From Sedimenticola_A sp040506895 (GTDB lineage: Bacteria > Pseudomonadota > Gammaproteobacteria > Chromatiales > Chromatiaceae), in NCBI GenBank assembly GCA_040506895.1, contig JBEVVY010000001.1, forward strand, positions 3,766,539-3,830,538: 64,000 nucleotides of DNA, given 5' to 3'. Within the stretch, counting starts at the first letter, position 1. Each line of letters starts with the position of its first letter. A program made the translations under genes and the position numbers. The notes below the pieces were generated by a model that worked only from the letters and a program-made list of their open reading frames with translations, did no database searches and was not told the DNA's origin. Shown one piece after another: positions 17,454 to 27,025 of this stretch.

Positions 17454-18224
17454 TCACTTCCTTTTTCCAGTTTTTCTATCCTCCTGTTGTTGTGAAGTTG
17501 AGTGCCTGAAGCGGTAACTGTCATTGCCGGTTTCAATGATATGGCAGTGATGGGTTAGCCGGTCCAGCAGTGCTGTTGTCAGCTTGGGATCACCAAAGAC
17601 AGATGACCACTCTGAGAAGCTCAGGTTGGTTGTGATAATGATGCTGGTCTTTTCATAGAGCTTGCCGATCAGGTGGAACAGCAATGCTCCACCGGATTGA
17701 CTGAACGGCAGGTAACCCAGTTCGTCGAGTATCACCAGGTCAGTATGCATCAGGCGGTTAGCGATACGCCCCTGTTTGCCGTTGAGCTTTTCCTGTTCCA
17801 GCTGATTAACCAGTTCGATGGTGGGCAGGAAGCGTACGCGCAGATGGTGGTGCTGTATGGCCTGCACCGCAATGGCCGTAGCCAGATGGGTTTTGCCCGT
17901 GCCCGGGCCACCTACGAAGACCACATTCTGGGCATCTTCAATGAACTCACAGCGGTGTAAAGCGCGTATCAGGGCTTCATCTACCTGGCTTTCCCTAAAC
18001 TCGAAGCCAGCCAGATCCCGATAGGCCGGGAACCTGGCGGCTTTCATCTGGTAGTTTATTGAGCGCACTTCGCGTTCAGCCACTTCGGCCTTGAGCAGTG
18101 TTTCCAGGATAGGAACAGCCTGTTGATAGATCGGTGCCGCCTGTTTTGACATGGTGGCAACCGTATCGGCCATACCGAACAGCTTGAGGGATTTAAGGGT
18201 GGTAACCATGGCATCTGCCGTCAT
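17454..18224 (-). CDS. istB: IS21 helper ATPase IstB
   Basis: A 256-residue AAA+ ATPase that assists the IstA transposase in target selection. It has Walker A GGPGTGKTH at about residue 108 and Walker B LVILDELGYLPFS, which resemble DnaC-type loaders. The length is normal for IstB. Its start overlaps the istA stop by four bases, the usual coupling in IS21 elements. Confidence 0.95.
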   Translation of the reverse strand: MTADAMVTTLKSLKLFGMADTVATMSKQAAPIYQQAVPILETLLKAEVAEREVRSINYQMKAARFPAYRDLAGFEFRESQVDEALIRALHRCEFIEDAQNVVFVGGPGTGKTHLATAIAVQAIQHHHLRVRFLPTIELVNQLEQEKLNGKQGRIANRLMHTDLVILDELGYLPFSQSGGALLFHLIGKLYEKTSIIITTNLSFSEWSSVFGDPKLTTALLDRLTHHCHIIETGNDSYRFRHSTSQQQEDRKTGKRK

Positions 18225-19741
18225 TGCTGCTTCCTCCTGAGTCTGTCATAACGGTGGGTATCTGCTGTCGGCTCTGTGACCAGCTTCAGAGCAGCAGGTG
18301 GTTGAGTAGGTTCTGGCTTGGGCTTATCTGTGATCCTGCTCAGACAGTTGATGACATGCTGCTTGGAGGGGCGGTCGATCTTTAACGCCTCTTCTACCGC
18401 ACGTTCGACCAGCGCTTCATCATGCAGCAGCACAAGCGCTAGTACGTCGACCATCTCCCGGTCACCGCTGGGACGCTTGAGCAGCTTGCGTTGTAGCCGC
18501 TTAAAGCTCTCGGGTAGCTCATGGAATGGCGCACCATTGCGTAAAGCACCGGGCTTCCGCTGCACGACTGACAGGTAATGGCGCCAGTCGTAGATGGTTT
18601 TCCCGGGGAAACTATGATCACGGCTAAAGACGCGTTCATGAACGGCTACCACCTGGGCTTCGGCCACAATGACCAGCCGGTCGGCATACACGCGTAGACT
18701 AACTGGTCGGTTGGCAAAGCTGGCCGGCACACTGTAGCGGTTGTTGTCGTAGGTAATCAGACAGGTGGAGCTGACCCGCTTGTTGTACTCGACAAAGCCA
18801 TCGAAGGCTGCAGGCGCCTCCATCAAGTGTTCACGCTCTGCCTGCCAGTAATCGCCTATGGTGCGACGCTTGTCTTCCGGGTGCGGCAGCTCCTGCCACA
18901 GATCAAGACAGCGCTGCCTGAGCCACAGGTTCAGTCCTGCCAGTGATTTGAAGGCGGGTGCGCCCTGCCAGATGCGTCTCCTGGCATCGAGTACATTCTT
19001 CTCGACCTGGCCTTTCTCCCAGCCTGCTGCCGGGTTGCAGAACTCGGCCTCGAACAGATAATGGCTGACCATGGCGGTAAAACGCTTGTTTACATCCCGC
19101 TGTTTGCCTTTGCGGACTTTATCCACTGCCGTCTTCATGTTGTCGTAGATGCCACGCTCCGGCACGCCACCGAAGGTGACAAAGGCATGATAGTGAGCGT
19201 CGAATAGCATCTCATGGCTTTGCATCAGGTAAGCACGCATGAAGAACACGCGGCTGTGGCTGAGCTTGAAATGAGCAACCAGCAGCTTGGTGTTGACGCC
19301 ATTGAGCTGAACGTAGTCTTCGCTCCAGTCGAACTGAAACGCCTCTCCTGGTGCAAAGGATAACGGCACAAAGGTGTTCTTGGCGGCGGTCTTCTTGGCT
19401 TCCTGCTGCTCAGCCCGCCAGTTGCGGGCAAAGGCGGCTACCCGGTCATAGGACCCGGTATAACCCAGTTGCACCAGGTCACTGTGTAGCTGCTTGACCG
19501 TCTTGCGCTGCTTGCGATGTCGTCTGGACTCACGAAACAGCCAACTGGTCAGCGTCAGTTCATAGTCATCCAGTTTGGAGGGACTTTTACGGTTGGGGTA
19601 GCGTGGTTCCACCACGCCACTGGCTAAATACTTGCGGACTGTATTTCTACTTAGTCCTGTTCTTCGGGTTATCTCCCGGATCGGCATTCCTTCCCGGAAA
19701 TGCCATCGTCTGATTACGCTTAATAACGCCACGTCGATCAC
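18221..19741 (-). CDS. istA: IS21 transposase IstA
   Basis: A 506-residue transposase. An N-terminal helix-turn-helix (IREITRRTGLSRNTVRKYL) is followed by a DDE integrase core, with the first aspartate in FQFDWSEDYVQL, a second in RGIYDNMKTAVDKV and the glutamate near GWEKGQVEKNVLDARRR. A C-terminal domain follows. Length and order are typical and the frame is intact. It is transcribed ahead of istB. Confidence 0.95.
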   Translation of the reverse strand: MIDVALLSVIRRWHFREGMPIREITRRTGLSRNTVRKYLASGVVEPRYPNRKSPSKLDDYELTLTSWLFRESRRHRKQRKTVKQLHSDLVQLGYTGSYDRVAAFARNWRAEQQEAKKTAAKNTFVPLSFAPGEAFQFDWSEDYVQLNGVNTKLLVAHFKLSHSRVFFMRAYLMQSHEMLFDAHYHAFVTFGGVPERGIYDNMKTAVDKVRKGKQRDVNKRFTAMVSHYLFEAEFCNPAAGWEKGQVEKNVLDARRRIWQGAPAFKSLAGLNLWLRQRCLDLWQELPHPEDKRRTIGDYWQAEREHLMEAPAAFDGFVEYNKRVSSTCLITYDNNRYSVPASFANRPVSLRVYADRLVIVAEAQVVAVHERVFSRDHSFPGKTIYDWRHYLSVVQRKPGALRNGAPFHELPESFKRLQRKLLKRPSGDREMVDVLALVLLHDEALVERAVEEALKIDRPSKQHVINCLSRITDKPKPEPTQPPAALKLVTEPTADTHRYDRLRRKQQ

Positions 19742-19823
19742 TCCTGTTTACTCCTGCAAAGCCTTGATGCAGGTAGAGTTGTACGTGGGTCAAAATTCGA
19801 TGCAAATTATGGGGATAGGTGGG

Positions 19824-20609
19824 TCAGTTTTGGGTGCAATTCAACACAGTAAAAGCAGTGTGATGATTTCGGCTCCGGGCTACACCGAGGTGTACCGAGT
19901 GTTCTACAGCAGCAAAAATTCTTCTATGGTCATCCTCAGCAATGCGGAATTTATCTCGTGCTATTTCATCGATAGTGTCCCATTTTGCAGAGAAGGGTAG
20001 CAGTGCGTATGGATTGGCTTCTAGCTTGGATATGGTATTGGAGAGATAGTAATTTACGCATCTAATGCCAACTTCAGATGGAATGCCCATGAGCTCAATC
20101 CATCGAATCTGTTTTGACAGGCCTTTTTTGTTCCATACGTGAACCAGGTTTGCAGCGACATCTTCTTGTAAGATGGATAGAAGTGGTGCCTTGGCGCCAT
20201 TATCGAGAAGATCATAGATGGAGTCACCGAAGGATTCCCATAGTCGCCTGGCCAGAGTCTCGCCAATGCCGACGTACTCATCAGACTTCCATACCTCAGT
20301 AACAAAATTATCGCCAGATTCACAAATCAATGTAGCTGACTCAACCTCTATGACATTCTCTATGCCAATGTACGAGTCAGTCGTAATGGTTCGGGTATCT
20401 GGCTTGCCAACAAACCGCCATACCTCGTTTGGATAAAAAATTGTGGTATTGGTGTTGTATTTGGGTATCGAGATTACGATATAACGTGAGTGGTCTAAAA
20501 CGTTGTGTTTCTGATCCAGTTCAACGGCAACAAGCGTTACAGCAAAGTCAGTCTTGTTCCTAATCTTTCTGACTCGTACTAGGGCTTCTACTTGCTCTTT
20601 ATCAGACAT
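19824..20609 (-). pseudogene. RecD2-like helicase, N-terminal part, truncated by IS21
   Basis: The frame encodes 261 residues. The middle (GIGETLARRLWESFG, ISKLEANPYALL, RIAEDDHRRIFAAVEHSV) resembles the N-terminal helix-hairpin-helix region of RecD2-type DNA helicases. The P-loop helicase domains that should follow, about 400 residues, are absent. The stop codon at 19824-19826 lies in the terminal TGACCC of the IS21 element, so the gene was cut by the insertion. The start overlaps the upstream 138-residue gene by eight bases, so it was part of the same operon. Confidence 0.6.
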
Positions 20610-21018
20610 CGTAAGGAATCCTCGATGTTTCCTCTATGATGTCTCCGAGAATGCCCAGAGCTTCTGCTTGAGCTTCCAGATCCATTATCTTTGCTCGCAG
20701 CTGCGAGTTCGCTTCTCGAAGGGCGTTGTTTTCGCTCCTAAGCTTGGCAAGTTGCTTATCTCTGACAGCACCGCTCATATCTTGGCGTGGATTGGCTGCC
20801 TTTGATGATTGAAGAATACCTCGTTCTGTAAGGTTATCCACAAGCTCTTTCATTGAATCGCTGATCTTTAAGTTCTGCCCAGTCAGCGCTCTTGGGTTGC
20901 AGCCTATTTCTCGTGCCATTTCGGAGATGTTTAGATTGCCGCCCCATAGGTAGTTTTCCCAGTCATCTTGAGCTTCTCGTTCAGCGAGCCAGTTTTGAAA
21001 CTTTTGGTAATTACTCAT
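20602..21018 (-). CDS. VPA1267-like small protein of a mobile trio module
   Basis: A 138-residue protein with an N-terminal FQNWLAE segment. A helix-turn-helix-like stretch (NLNISEMAREIGCNPRALTG) is followed by a C-terminal coiled coil (LAKLRSENNALREANSQLRAK). The pattern matches what I recall of the VPA1267 family, which accompanies the recombinase genes of Gamma-Mobile-Trio islands. It overlaps its upstream and downstream neighbours by eight bases each. The helix-turn-helix plus coiled coil suggests a DNA-binding accessory factor. The family assignment is from memory. Confidence 0.55.
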   Translation of the reverse strand: MSNYQKFQNWLAEREAQDDWENYLWGGNLNISEMAREIGCNPRALTGQNLKISDSMKELVDNLTERGILQSSKAANPRQDMSGAVRDKQLAKLRSENNALREANSQLRAKIMDLEAQAEALGILGDIIEETSRIPYDV

Positions 21019-21700
21019 TGATCACGAATCCATCTAGAGCTTTTGACAAGGTTGTGGCGCAGTGAGTCAGTAATCTCCTTTCGACAACGATTGCTCTATC
21101 TCCACGCTTTCCTGGATCGAGTATCTGTCCGTCCTTGAAGTCTAGAATGTCTTCTCCCCACTTCATGATTTTTATGATTGCTTGTACGACCATCGATTTT
21201 TCCTTGATGGCTTTTTCAATAGCTGCATTGGCGTCTGAGTCAATCGCATCAAGGTGACCTCCTTGTTTTAACAGCCTGATTTCAGCCTTAAGCTGCTCAA
21301 TTTCAGCTTTCTGGTTTGATAGTTCGAAATCTTTTTGGACAAGGACAGCATTAAACTCCGAGATTGTCTTAGGTTGTTTGATAGAAGATGATCCTTGAAT
21401 CTTTTTCCCTATATACGCAGCCTCAGCTAAAGCCCGATATGCTTTGTTTGTGAAGAATATTTGCCTGCTAACCGGCTTTGGAGGAACAAACTCTTCTTCG
21501 CTTCCAGATGCATCATGTTGAGTCTTTTCCTGCACTAGCTCGAATTGGGTTAATTGGGCTGCAAGGTGTACAGCATAGGCATTGTAGGAGTCAAAGCGAC
21601 CACCTCTGGATAGTTTTATTGCCTGTTCGATAAATGCCCGGCGCGTATTAACTCTGTCGATCTGCCATTGCGTAACATTGCATTCCTTTTTTTTGCTCAT
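21011..21700 (-). CDS. GmtX-like protein of a mobile trio module
   Basis: A 229-residue protein with no enzymatic motif. The N-terminus is helical (MSKKKECNVTQWQIDRVNTR), a coiled coil lies at about residues 125-148 (LSNQKAEIEQLKAEIRLLKQ), and the C-terminus is mixed. Its place between the recombinase-like gene and the VPA1267-like gene, its size and its coiled coil fit GmtX of Gamma-Mobile-Trio systems. It overlaps the preceding gene by four bases and the next by eight. Role unknown; a structural or targeting part of the recombinase complex is a guess. Confidence 0.5.
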   Translation of the reverse strand: MSKKKECNVTQWQIDRVNTRRAFIEQAIKLSRGGRFDSYNAYAVHLAAQLTQFELVQEKTQHDASGSEEEFVPPKPVSRQIFFTNKAYRALAEAAYIGKKIQGSSSIKQPKTISEFNAVLVQKDFELSNQKAEIEQLKAEIRLLKQGGHLDAIDSDANAAIEKAIKEKSMVVQAIIKIMKWGEDILDFKDGQILDPGKRGDRAIVVERRLLTHCATTLSKALDGFVINE

Positions 21701-23651
21701 GCGGGTTCCCCTAATAGTTTGGTGCTAGGGCTACAGGCCGGGAGTAAGTCTGATACATCAATCCGCGTAACAGTCAGTATTTCAGAGGTGGTTAGACGGT
21801 TTGTTTTCTTGATCACATTTATAAGAGCAAAAAGCTCCATGGCGGGATTGTGCGAAGGCTGTGGGTCGAATAATGCTGACAAGTCGCCTGAAGCCGCAAG
21901 TAGCCTTTTTTTCGCAAACTCAAATCTGGCACGAATCTCTGGTGATTCTAGTGACGGGTACTCTATGCACTCCCTCAGTCGTGTTATAAGGTAACTCGTT
22001 TCATCATTATCGACATGGATGCGCTCCAGGTAATTGGCAACATACTCGCTTTCAAATGAGATGTATTCACTTACTTCTGCCCCTTGTTTTAGCTCTGCCT
22101 GTTTCGCATACAGGATCTCTTCTGTAAGTTCCCAGCCAAGGATGTTGAGTGCTTGGTTGTCCCTTTTTTGTTCGATGAGGTATATCTCATCGTCGGTAGA
22201 GTCTCGACTGTCACATAGGCGCTCGTAAGTTTCTGTAAGACCTTCAAGCCATTCCATCGCCCTATGTTTGGCAGCATTAATGGAAGGCAGGTGGTCAATT
22301 GATTTAACTGAGTAAGCACATATTCCGCATAGTCCAGTCTCTCCATATTGTTTAACGATTTCTGCTGGACATTCGTTTCCGAAAGGGCAGATATGCGTTT
22401 TGTTATATCCAAGTACAGAGTATTTGGAATTCTTGAGTATCTCAATCCCGTTTCTGAACTTCGCCGTGTTATCTGTTAGTGAATCTAGTGACATAAGACC
22501 AAAGTTACTGATTGCTGTATCTAGCTTCCCAGGGTTACCAATAGACTCAGCAAGAATCTTGTTTACCTTGTTGGCGTGAAGCATTTCTTCATCGAGTACA
22601 TCATGGCCTGAATTGCGAAGATTGCTTGGTACAGCGTGTAGCCCTTGTCGCTGCGCAATGACAAGATCTTTGATGTCTTCGATACTTAATTTAGCGTAGT
22701 AATAAACGACACGCTCTGTCTGCCCTGTTATGTACTTGCCTATAACATGGGCAGGTAGGCACGTAATGTGGTTAGAAACAACAGTAGCTCTCGCACCGTG
22801 CGGTGTGACGACAGACCTTAATGACGTGGGGCAACAAGTTCCGTCTACTTTAGTATCGTCATCCGGGCCGATAACCGTGACTTCGCTTTTAAGGTATTTG
22901 TGTTTTATCTTTTTTGCGCCAGATGGTGCATATGCGACAAAACGGAAATGATCCAATCCGTATTCGTCAAAAAACCAAGATAAGCCAAGACATAGGGCAT
23001 TCCAGGAGTGACGATAATGTTCTGGATCGAAAGGACCTCCATTTCCCCAGTTATGGGCAAAGAGTGGGGTTATCTTTCCATAATTAACTTCTTCTTGTAT
23101 ATAGTTTACTGCGAGGTGAAAACTGGGGTCAGTTACGCTGCTTACCCATGCCCGGTGACCACGGAGCAGTTCAATTACCCGTGAGGAAACAATTGGAGTC
23201 CAAGGTGCTCCTCGTTTGTCGGTATTGACATACATAGGATATATCAACCCCGTAAGTTTTTGGTCTACTACGTGACTATCAAAGCTTGATATATCAAGCC
23301 ACAATATGTGCCTACCTCTTAGGCCAGTTTCAAGTGAGATGATGTTGTGAATATCGGGGCCAAGGTTGATCGTGGCTACCTTTCTTCCGTCCGTATATTC
23401 AAGGCCGTCGCAGAATAGAAAGGAGGCAGGTAGTTCCTTTAGGCGATACTTACGCCCAAGATGATTCACTACTGGTGGGTCACAAAAGTCTTCTGTATTA
23501 AGGATAGATCCCCTTGTACCAAGTTCATCCTTAGTGATCTTTCCTTCTTCAAGCAGTCGTTGTATGTTGGTTTTGAATTCAAGAACAGCGTATGCGTATG
23601 AAACAACGGTCTTAAACAGTTTTTTAGGAAACACATGTTTCTGGGTCGTAC
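21697..23651 (-). pseudogene. GmtZ/VPA1269-like integrase, N-terminus removed by IS3
   Basis: About 650 residues remain. The frame runs unbroken into the IS3-like element at 23651; the GTG at 23634 is only an internal codon, so the natural N-terminus is lost. A tyrosine-recombinase-like core is visible: Arg in SLRSVV, His and Arg in TPHGARAT, and a Tyr in TERVVYYY, spaced about 30-40 residues apart as expected. A cysteine cluster follows (CPFGNEC, then CGIC), a likely metal site. It heads the coupled operon with the GmtX-like and VPA1267-like genes. The likely family is the Gamma-Mobile-Trio integrase GmtZ, recalled from the VPA1269 family. Confidence 0.6.
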
Positions 23652-23659
23652 TGTAGTGG

Positions 23660-24490
23660 TCAAGTCATTTTGGCCACGGATTTATAGGTATTCCAGTAAT
23701 GCTGTTCGGCCACAATCGGTGGCATTCCACCATTGTGACTGTGCGGCCTGAGCCGACTGTAATACCCGATTACATACGCCATGATATGGCGCTTCGCTTG
23801 TTCGAATGAGCTGTAACCGACCTCCGGCACCCATTCGGTTTTTAGACTGCGGAAGAATCGCTCCATCGGTGCATTGTCCCAGCAGTTTCCCCGACGACTC
23901 ATACTTTGGCTCATCTGATAACGCCATAGCTGTTGTCGAAACGCCAGAGCCGTGTACTGACAGCCCTGATCAGAGTGGAACATCACGCCCTCCGGCTCGC
24001 CCCGTGATTCATAGGCCATCATCAATGCCTTTCTCGTCAGCGCACTATCCGCGTTCAGCGATAGTGCCCAGCCAATCGGGCGTCGTGCGTACAGATCCAG
24101 CACCACTGCCAGGTACGACCAGCGTTTACCGGTCCAGACATAGGTGATGTCACCTGTCCAGACCTTGTTGGGTGCATCGACATCAAACTGTCGATCCAGC
24201 CGATTCGGAATGCCAAGATACGGCTGCTCGGCCTTCCTGTAGCGATGTTTCGGTTGCTGGGTACTGACAAGACCCAGTGCCTTCATCCTCCGCCCCGCGC
24301 GATATCGACTCAGCGGGATCCCCCGGTCAGTGACCATCCGGGCAATTGCCCTGGCTCCTGCAGAACCATTACTAAGCGCATGGACGGTCTTGATCTCTGC
24401 CCTGAGTTGCCTCTCCAGTGCCGATATCTGTTTTGGCCGGGATAACCATGCCCGGTAGCTGCTGCGATGGATATCAAATACCTGGCACAA
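23660..24490 (-). CDS. IS3-family transposase OrfB (integrase core)
   Basis: A 276-residue open frame holding the rve-type catalytic core. The DDE residues are visible as D in WTGDITYVW, D in HSDQGCQYT and E in NAPMERFFRSLK. An HTH_21-like region (GSAGARAIARMV) precedes it. In IS3 elements the active product is an OrfAB fusion made by -1 frameshifting, so 24490 is only the nominal start. The frame is intact. Confidence 0.93.
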   Translation of the reverse strand: MCQVFDIHRSSYRAWLSRPKQISALERQLRAEIKTVHALSNGSAGARAIARMVTDRGIPLSRYRAGRRMKALGLVSTQQPKHRYRKAEQPYLGIPNRLDRQFDVDAPNKVWTGDITYVWTGKRWSYLAVVLDLYARRPIGWALSLNADSALTRKALMMAYESRGEPEGVMFHSDQGCQYTALAFRQQLWRYQMSQSMSRRGNCWDNAPMERFFRSLKTEWVPEVGYSSFEQAKRHIMAYVIGYYSRLRPHSHNGGMPPIVAEQHYWNTYKSVAKMT

Positions 24491-24528
24491 CTGCTTGACC
24501 GGGTAGCGCTCTCGATGCAGTCGTCTGA

Positions 24529-24837
<309 letters not shown>

Positions 24838-24879
24838 CTTGCCACCTGTTCCACTCCTGGGACATCATATCACCCAGGT

Positions 24880-26160
24880 TCAGGTGGCCAAATTAACTAT
24901 GCCACTACAACTGTCAATATCTGGATTTCTTAATGCACAACGCATTATGGCCTGATAAACGACTTCATGGGCTGTGGCGCGTTGAACAAATGTGTTATCA
25001 AATCCTATGGCGTCCAGCATTAGCATGTGCTTGGGCTTGCGATTTATGGCCGGACTGTAATAGACATTAGTATGATCTTGGTAAGTATTTAATCCGTGGC
25101 TAATGACTGGCATCCTTTCCGCATTTTTCAGGTTTTTGTTTTCATAATCATTATTGGCTACGTAGATGTAGCGTTCATCTTTTAAGACTACGTTTTCAAT
25201 GTAATCATCAATGGCACTTCCATAGGACTTAAAGTTGATTTCCGCACAGGGTTTCATATCACGCTGATACTTAGACCATGCGTCTTCCTGTATGTAACGA
25301 ACAGACAACCGGTGACCAATATCATGCTTTTCATACCGTAATCTGGCATAGATGTCTTCAGCAGGTATAAAGTCAATATCATGATGTTCATGCCAATACC
25401 TGGCAAGCATACTGTGTTCAAAGTTAGCCCCCAGAAGGGTAACGTCACCCCAACCATCAAAAATGGCAGGCGTTAACAAGGATAGGAAGTACAGCTTGTT
25501 CTTCGCATTGCCATATTGGGAATCTTCAGGCGTGTCTTTGCTTATTTCTTGTTTTTCTACAATCTTGCCGTAGGCTTTAGTATCGGTGTAGACCTTGCGG
25601 CCTTCTGTTAGATCACGTATTACGGGTTTCACAATGTTGAAAACTTCATCATTGCTTTGTCGTAAAAAATTATCCACCGTCTGCTTCATACCTTCCTTGA
25701 TAAGGACTTCATTAACGATGCCGTTCAGCGGGGTAATTTCAATAAAGTCTGTCAGTAGTTGATGGTTATAAGGGATCATAGGGTCGTAGAAATTATCAAC
25801 CGAAGGAATTTCATCCACATACAGATCCCAGTATTGTTTTTTCAGGAACACCGGGGTGCGTTGAAATCCTTGATGGGTCATTAGAACAACCTGCCCATAT
25901 CGGTCACTATCCTTGAATAATTCAACCGCAGTGGCAGATACGTTTCTTGTGGTATCAGTAGTGATGACTTCTGGTTCAACACCAAAGTCATGTAACTGTT
26001 TTTCGGTTTGCCTGACCAAATCCTTGGACGGCGAAACAATTAATGTGTTGTTCAATGTCCCTGCCTTGGCAGCTTCGCTGATTGATAGACATACAGCATA
26101 GGTTTTACCTGATCCACAGGGCGCACCTACAAAGCGCATTTTCTTATTATTTTTGTTCAC
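24880..26160 (-). pseudogene. DEAD/DEAH-type helicase-like protein, C-terminus cut by IS3
   Basis: About 416 native residues followed by codons read into the IS end. A P-loop (GAPCGSGKT) lies near the N-terminus and a Walker B-like DLYVDEIPSV about 110 residues later, typical of superfamily 2 helicases of mobile elements. The helicase C domain is incomplete at the IS3 boundary (24909). Candidate starts are GTG 26160 (GGGG six bases upstream) and ATG 26139; the frame also opens at 26208, inside a hairpin. Base composition is lower in GC than the backbone. A role in element mobility or defence cannot be decided from what remains. Confidence 0.6.
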
Positions 26161-26172
26161 AATTAGCCCCAC

Positions 26173-26227
26173 AAAAAAACCCAAGGGATTTGACGGAATG
26201 CTGCACATTCTTCCCTTGGGCTTTTTT
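26173..26227. terminator. Bidirectional terminator-like hairpin before the helicase gene
   Basis: CCCAAGGGA (26180-26188) pairs with TCCCTTGGG (26212-26220). There is an A-run on one side and TTTTTT on the other, so a terminator forms on either strand. On the minus strand it would stop transcription about a dozen bases before the helicase start codons. The loop is 23 bases. It either insulates the helicase or acts as an attenuator. Confidence 0.6.
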
Positions 26228-26339
26228 ACTTATAGATAATTGTTGTGTGCAGCTATTTATACATCACCGTCAACTGATGTTTTATGTATTTATGCTGATG
26301 AAACATAAATTGGAAAACCCCTGATAAATCATAGACCTA

Positions 26340-26411
26340 TGTAACAAATTGCTATTTTGTAACATAGCAACCTGCTGATTTTATTGACTTAAGGCCATTC
26401 CCTGCTATCCT
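26340..26411 (+). promoter_or_regulatory. Promoter and operator-like repeat of the small recombinase
   Basis: TTGACT (26384-26389) and TATCCT (26406-26411) are 16 bases apart and suit a sigma-70 promoter for the recombinase that follows. Just upstream CTATGTAACAAA and TTTGTAACATAG form an inverted repeat with one mismatch, and TGTAACA also occurs twice in direct orientation. This could be an operator or a recombination site. The rest of 26228-26440 holds no gene that I can support. Confidence 0.45.
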
Positions 26412-26452
26412 AAGTAACACATAAATCATATAAGTTACTGGTGTTAATTAAA

Positions 26453-27013
26453 ATGAATGAAGTTGAAGCCGTTAAAACGAAAGAAGAAATTGCTGTCGTG
26501 GAAGCACTTCTGAAAAAGCATCACGGTCAGATATATGCTGATATCTGGCGTATAGGCGTAAACCTGTCATTACGTATATCTGATCTACTTTCAGTGAAAT
26601 ATGCCGACCTGGACGCCCAGAATCGTTTATATGCACTAACAGAAGGCAAAACAGGCAAAAAACGGCAAATCAGACTGAATTCCAAAGTACTTTCCATCAT
26701 TGAACGGCGGAAAGCGGAATATCCTGACGATATCTACCCGTTTCAGGTGCATTCCAACCGCACCAGTGGGCAGATCAAGCCCATATCACGGATTTCGGTC
26801 AGTCGCGCCTTCAAGGACGTTGGGGAACGGCTGGGGCTGAATATCAATACCCACAGTATGCGGAAAAGCCGTGGTTGGGCAATGTTCTCCGATGGCGTGC
26901 CAGTTGAAAAGATCAGCAAGGTGCTAAACCACAGCGCCCCTGCTGTGACCATGCGCTATCTGGGTATAACCAAACAGGAAGTACTGGATACTTACGATGA
27001 ATATGAACTGTAG
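26453..27013 (+). CDS. Minimal tyrosine-type site-specific recombinase
   Basis: A 186-residue protein consisting almost only of the catalytic domain of the phage-integrase family. The active-site residues are present: Arg in LSLRISDLL, His and Arg in HSMRKSRGW, His in VLNHSA and Tyr in TMRYLG. The N-terminal core-binding domain of typical integrases is missing, as in FimB/FimE-like invertases and some island recombinases. An upstream GTG at 26441 is possible, but the ATG at 26453 gives a better N-terminus. It may mobilise the island or invert a local segment. It is the only full-length tyrosine recombinase seen in the island. Confidence 0.88.
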   Translation: MNEVEAVKTKEEIAVVEALLKKHHGQIYADIWRIGVNLSLRISDLLSVKYADLDAQNRLYALTEGKTGKKRQIRLNSKVLSIIERRKAEYPDDIYPFQVHSNRTSGQIKPISRISVSRAFKDVGERLGLNINTHSMRKSRGWAMFSDGVPVEKISKVLNHSAPAVTMRYLGITKQEVLDTYDEYEL

Positions 27014-27025
27014 TAACTGATTTAC

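Larger units (their letters stand above)
17395..19827 (-). mobile_element. IS21-family insertion sequence
   Basis: About 2.4 kb with istA and istB in the usual order. Both ends begin CTGACCC. Internal copies of a repeat (TTTGCATC followed by AATTTTGACCC) occur near both ends, as the multiple terminal repeats of IS21 elements do. The flanks (TTTAATA on the left, TTTTGGG on the right) show no target duplication. Both neighbouring reading frames stop at the element, which suggests an adjacent deletion. Confidence 0.85.
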
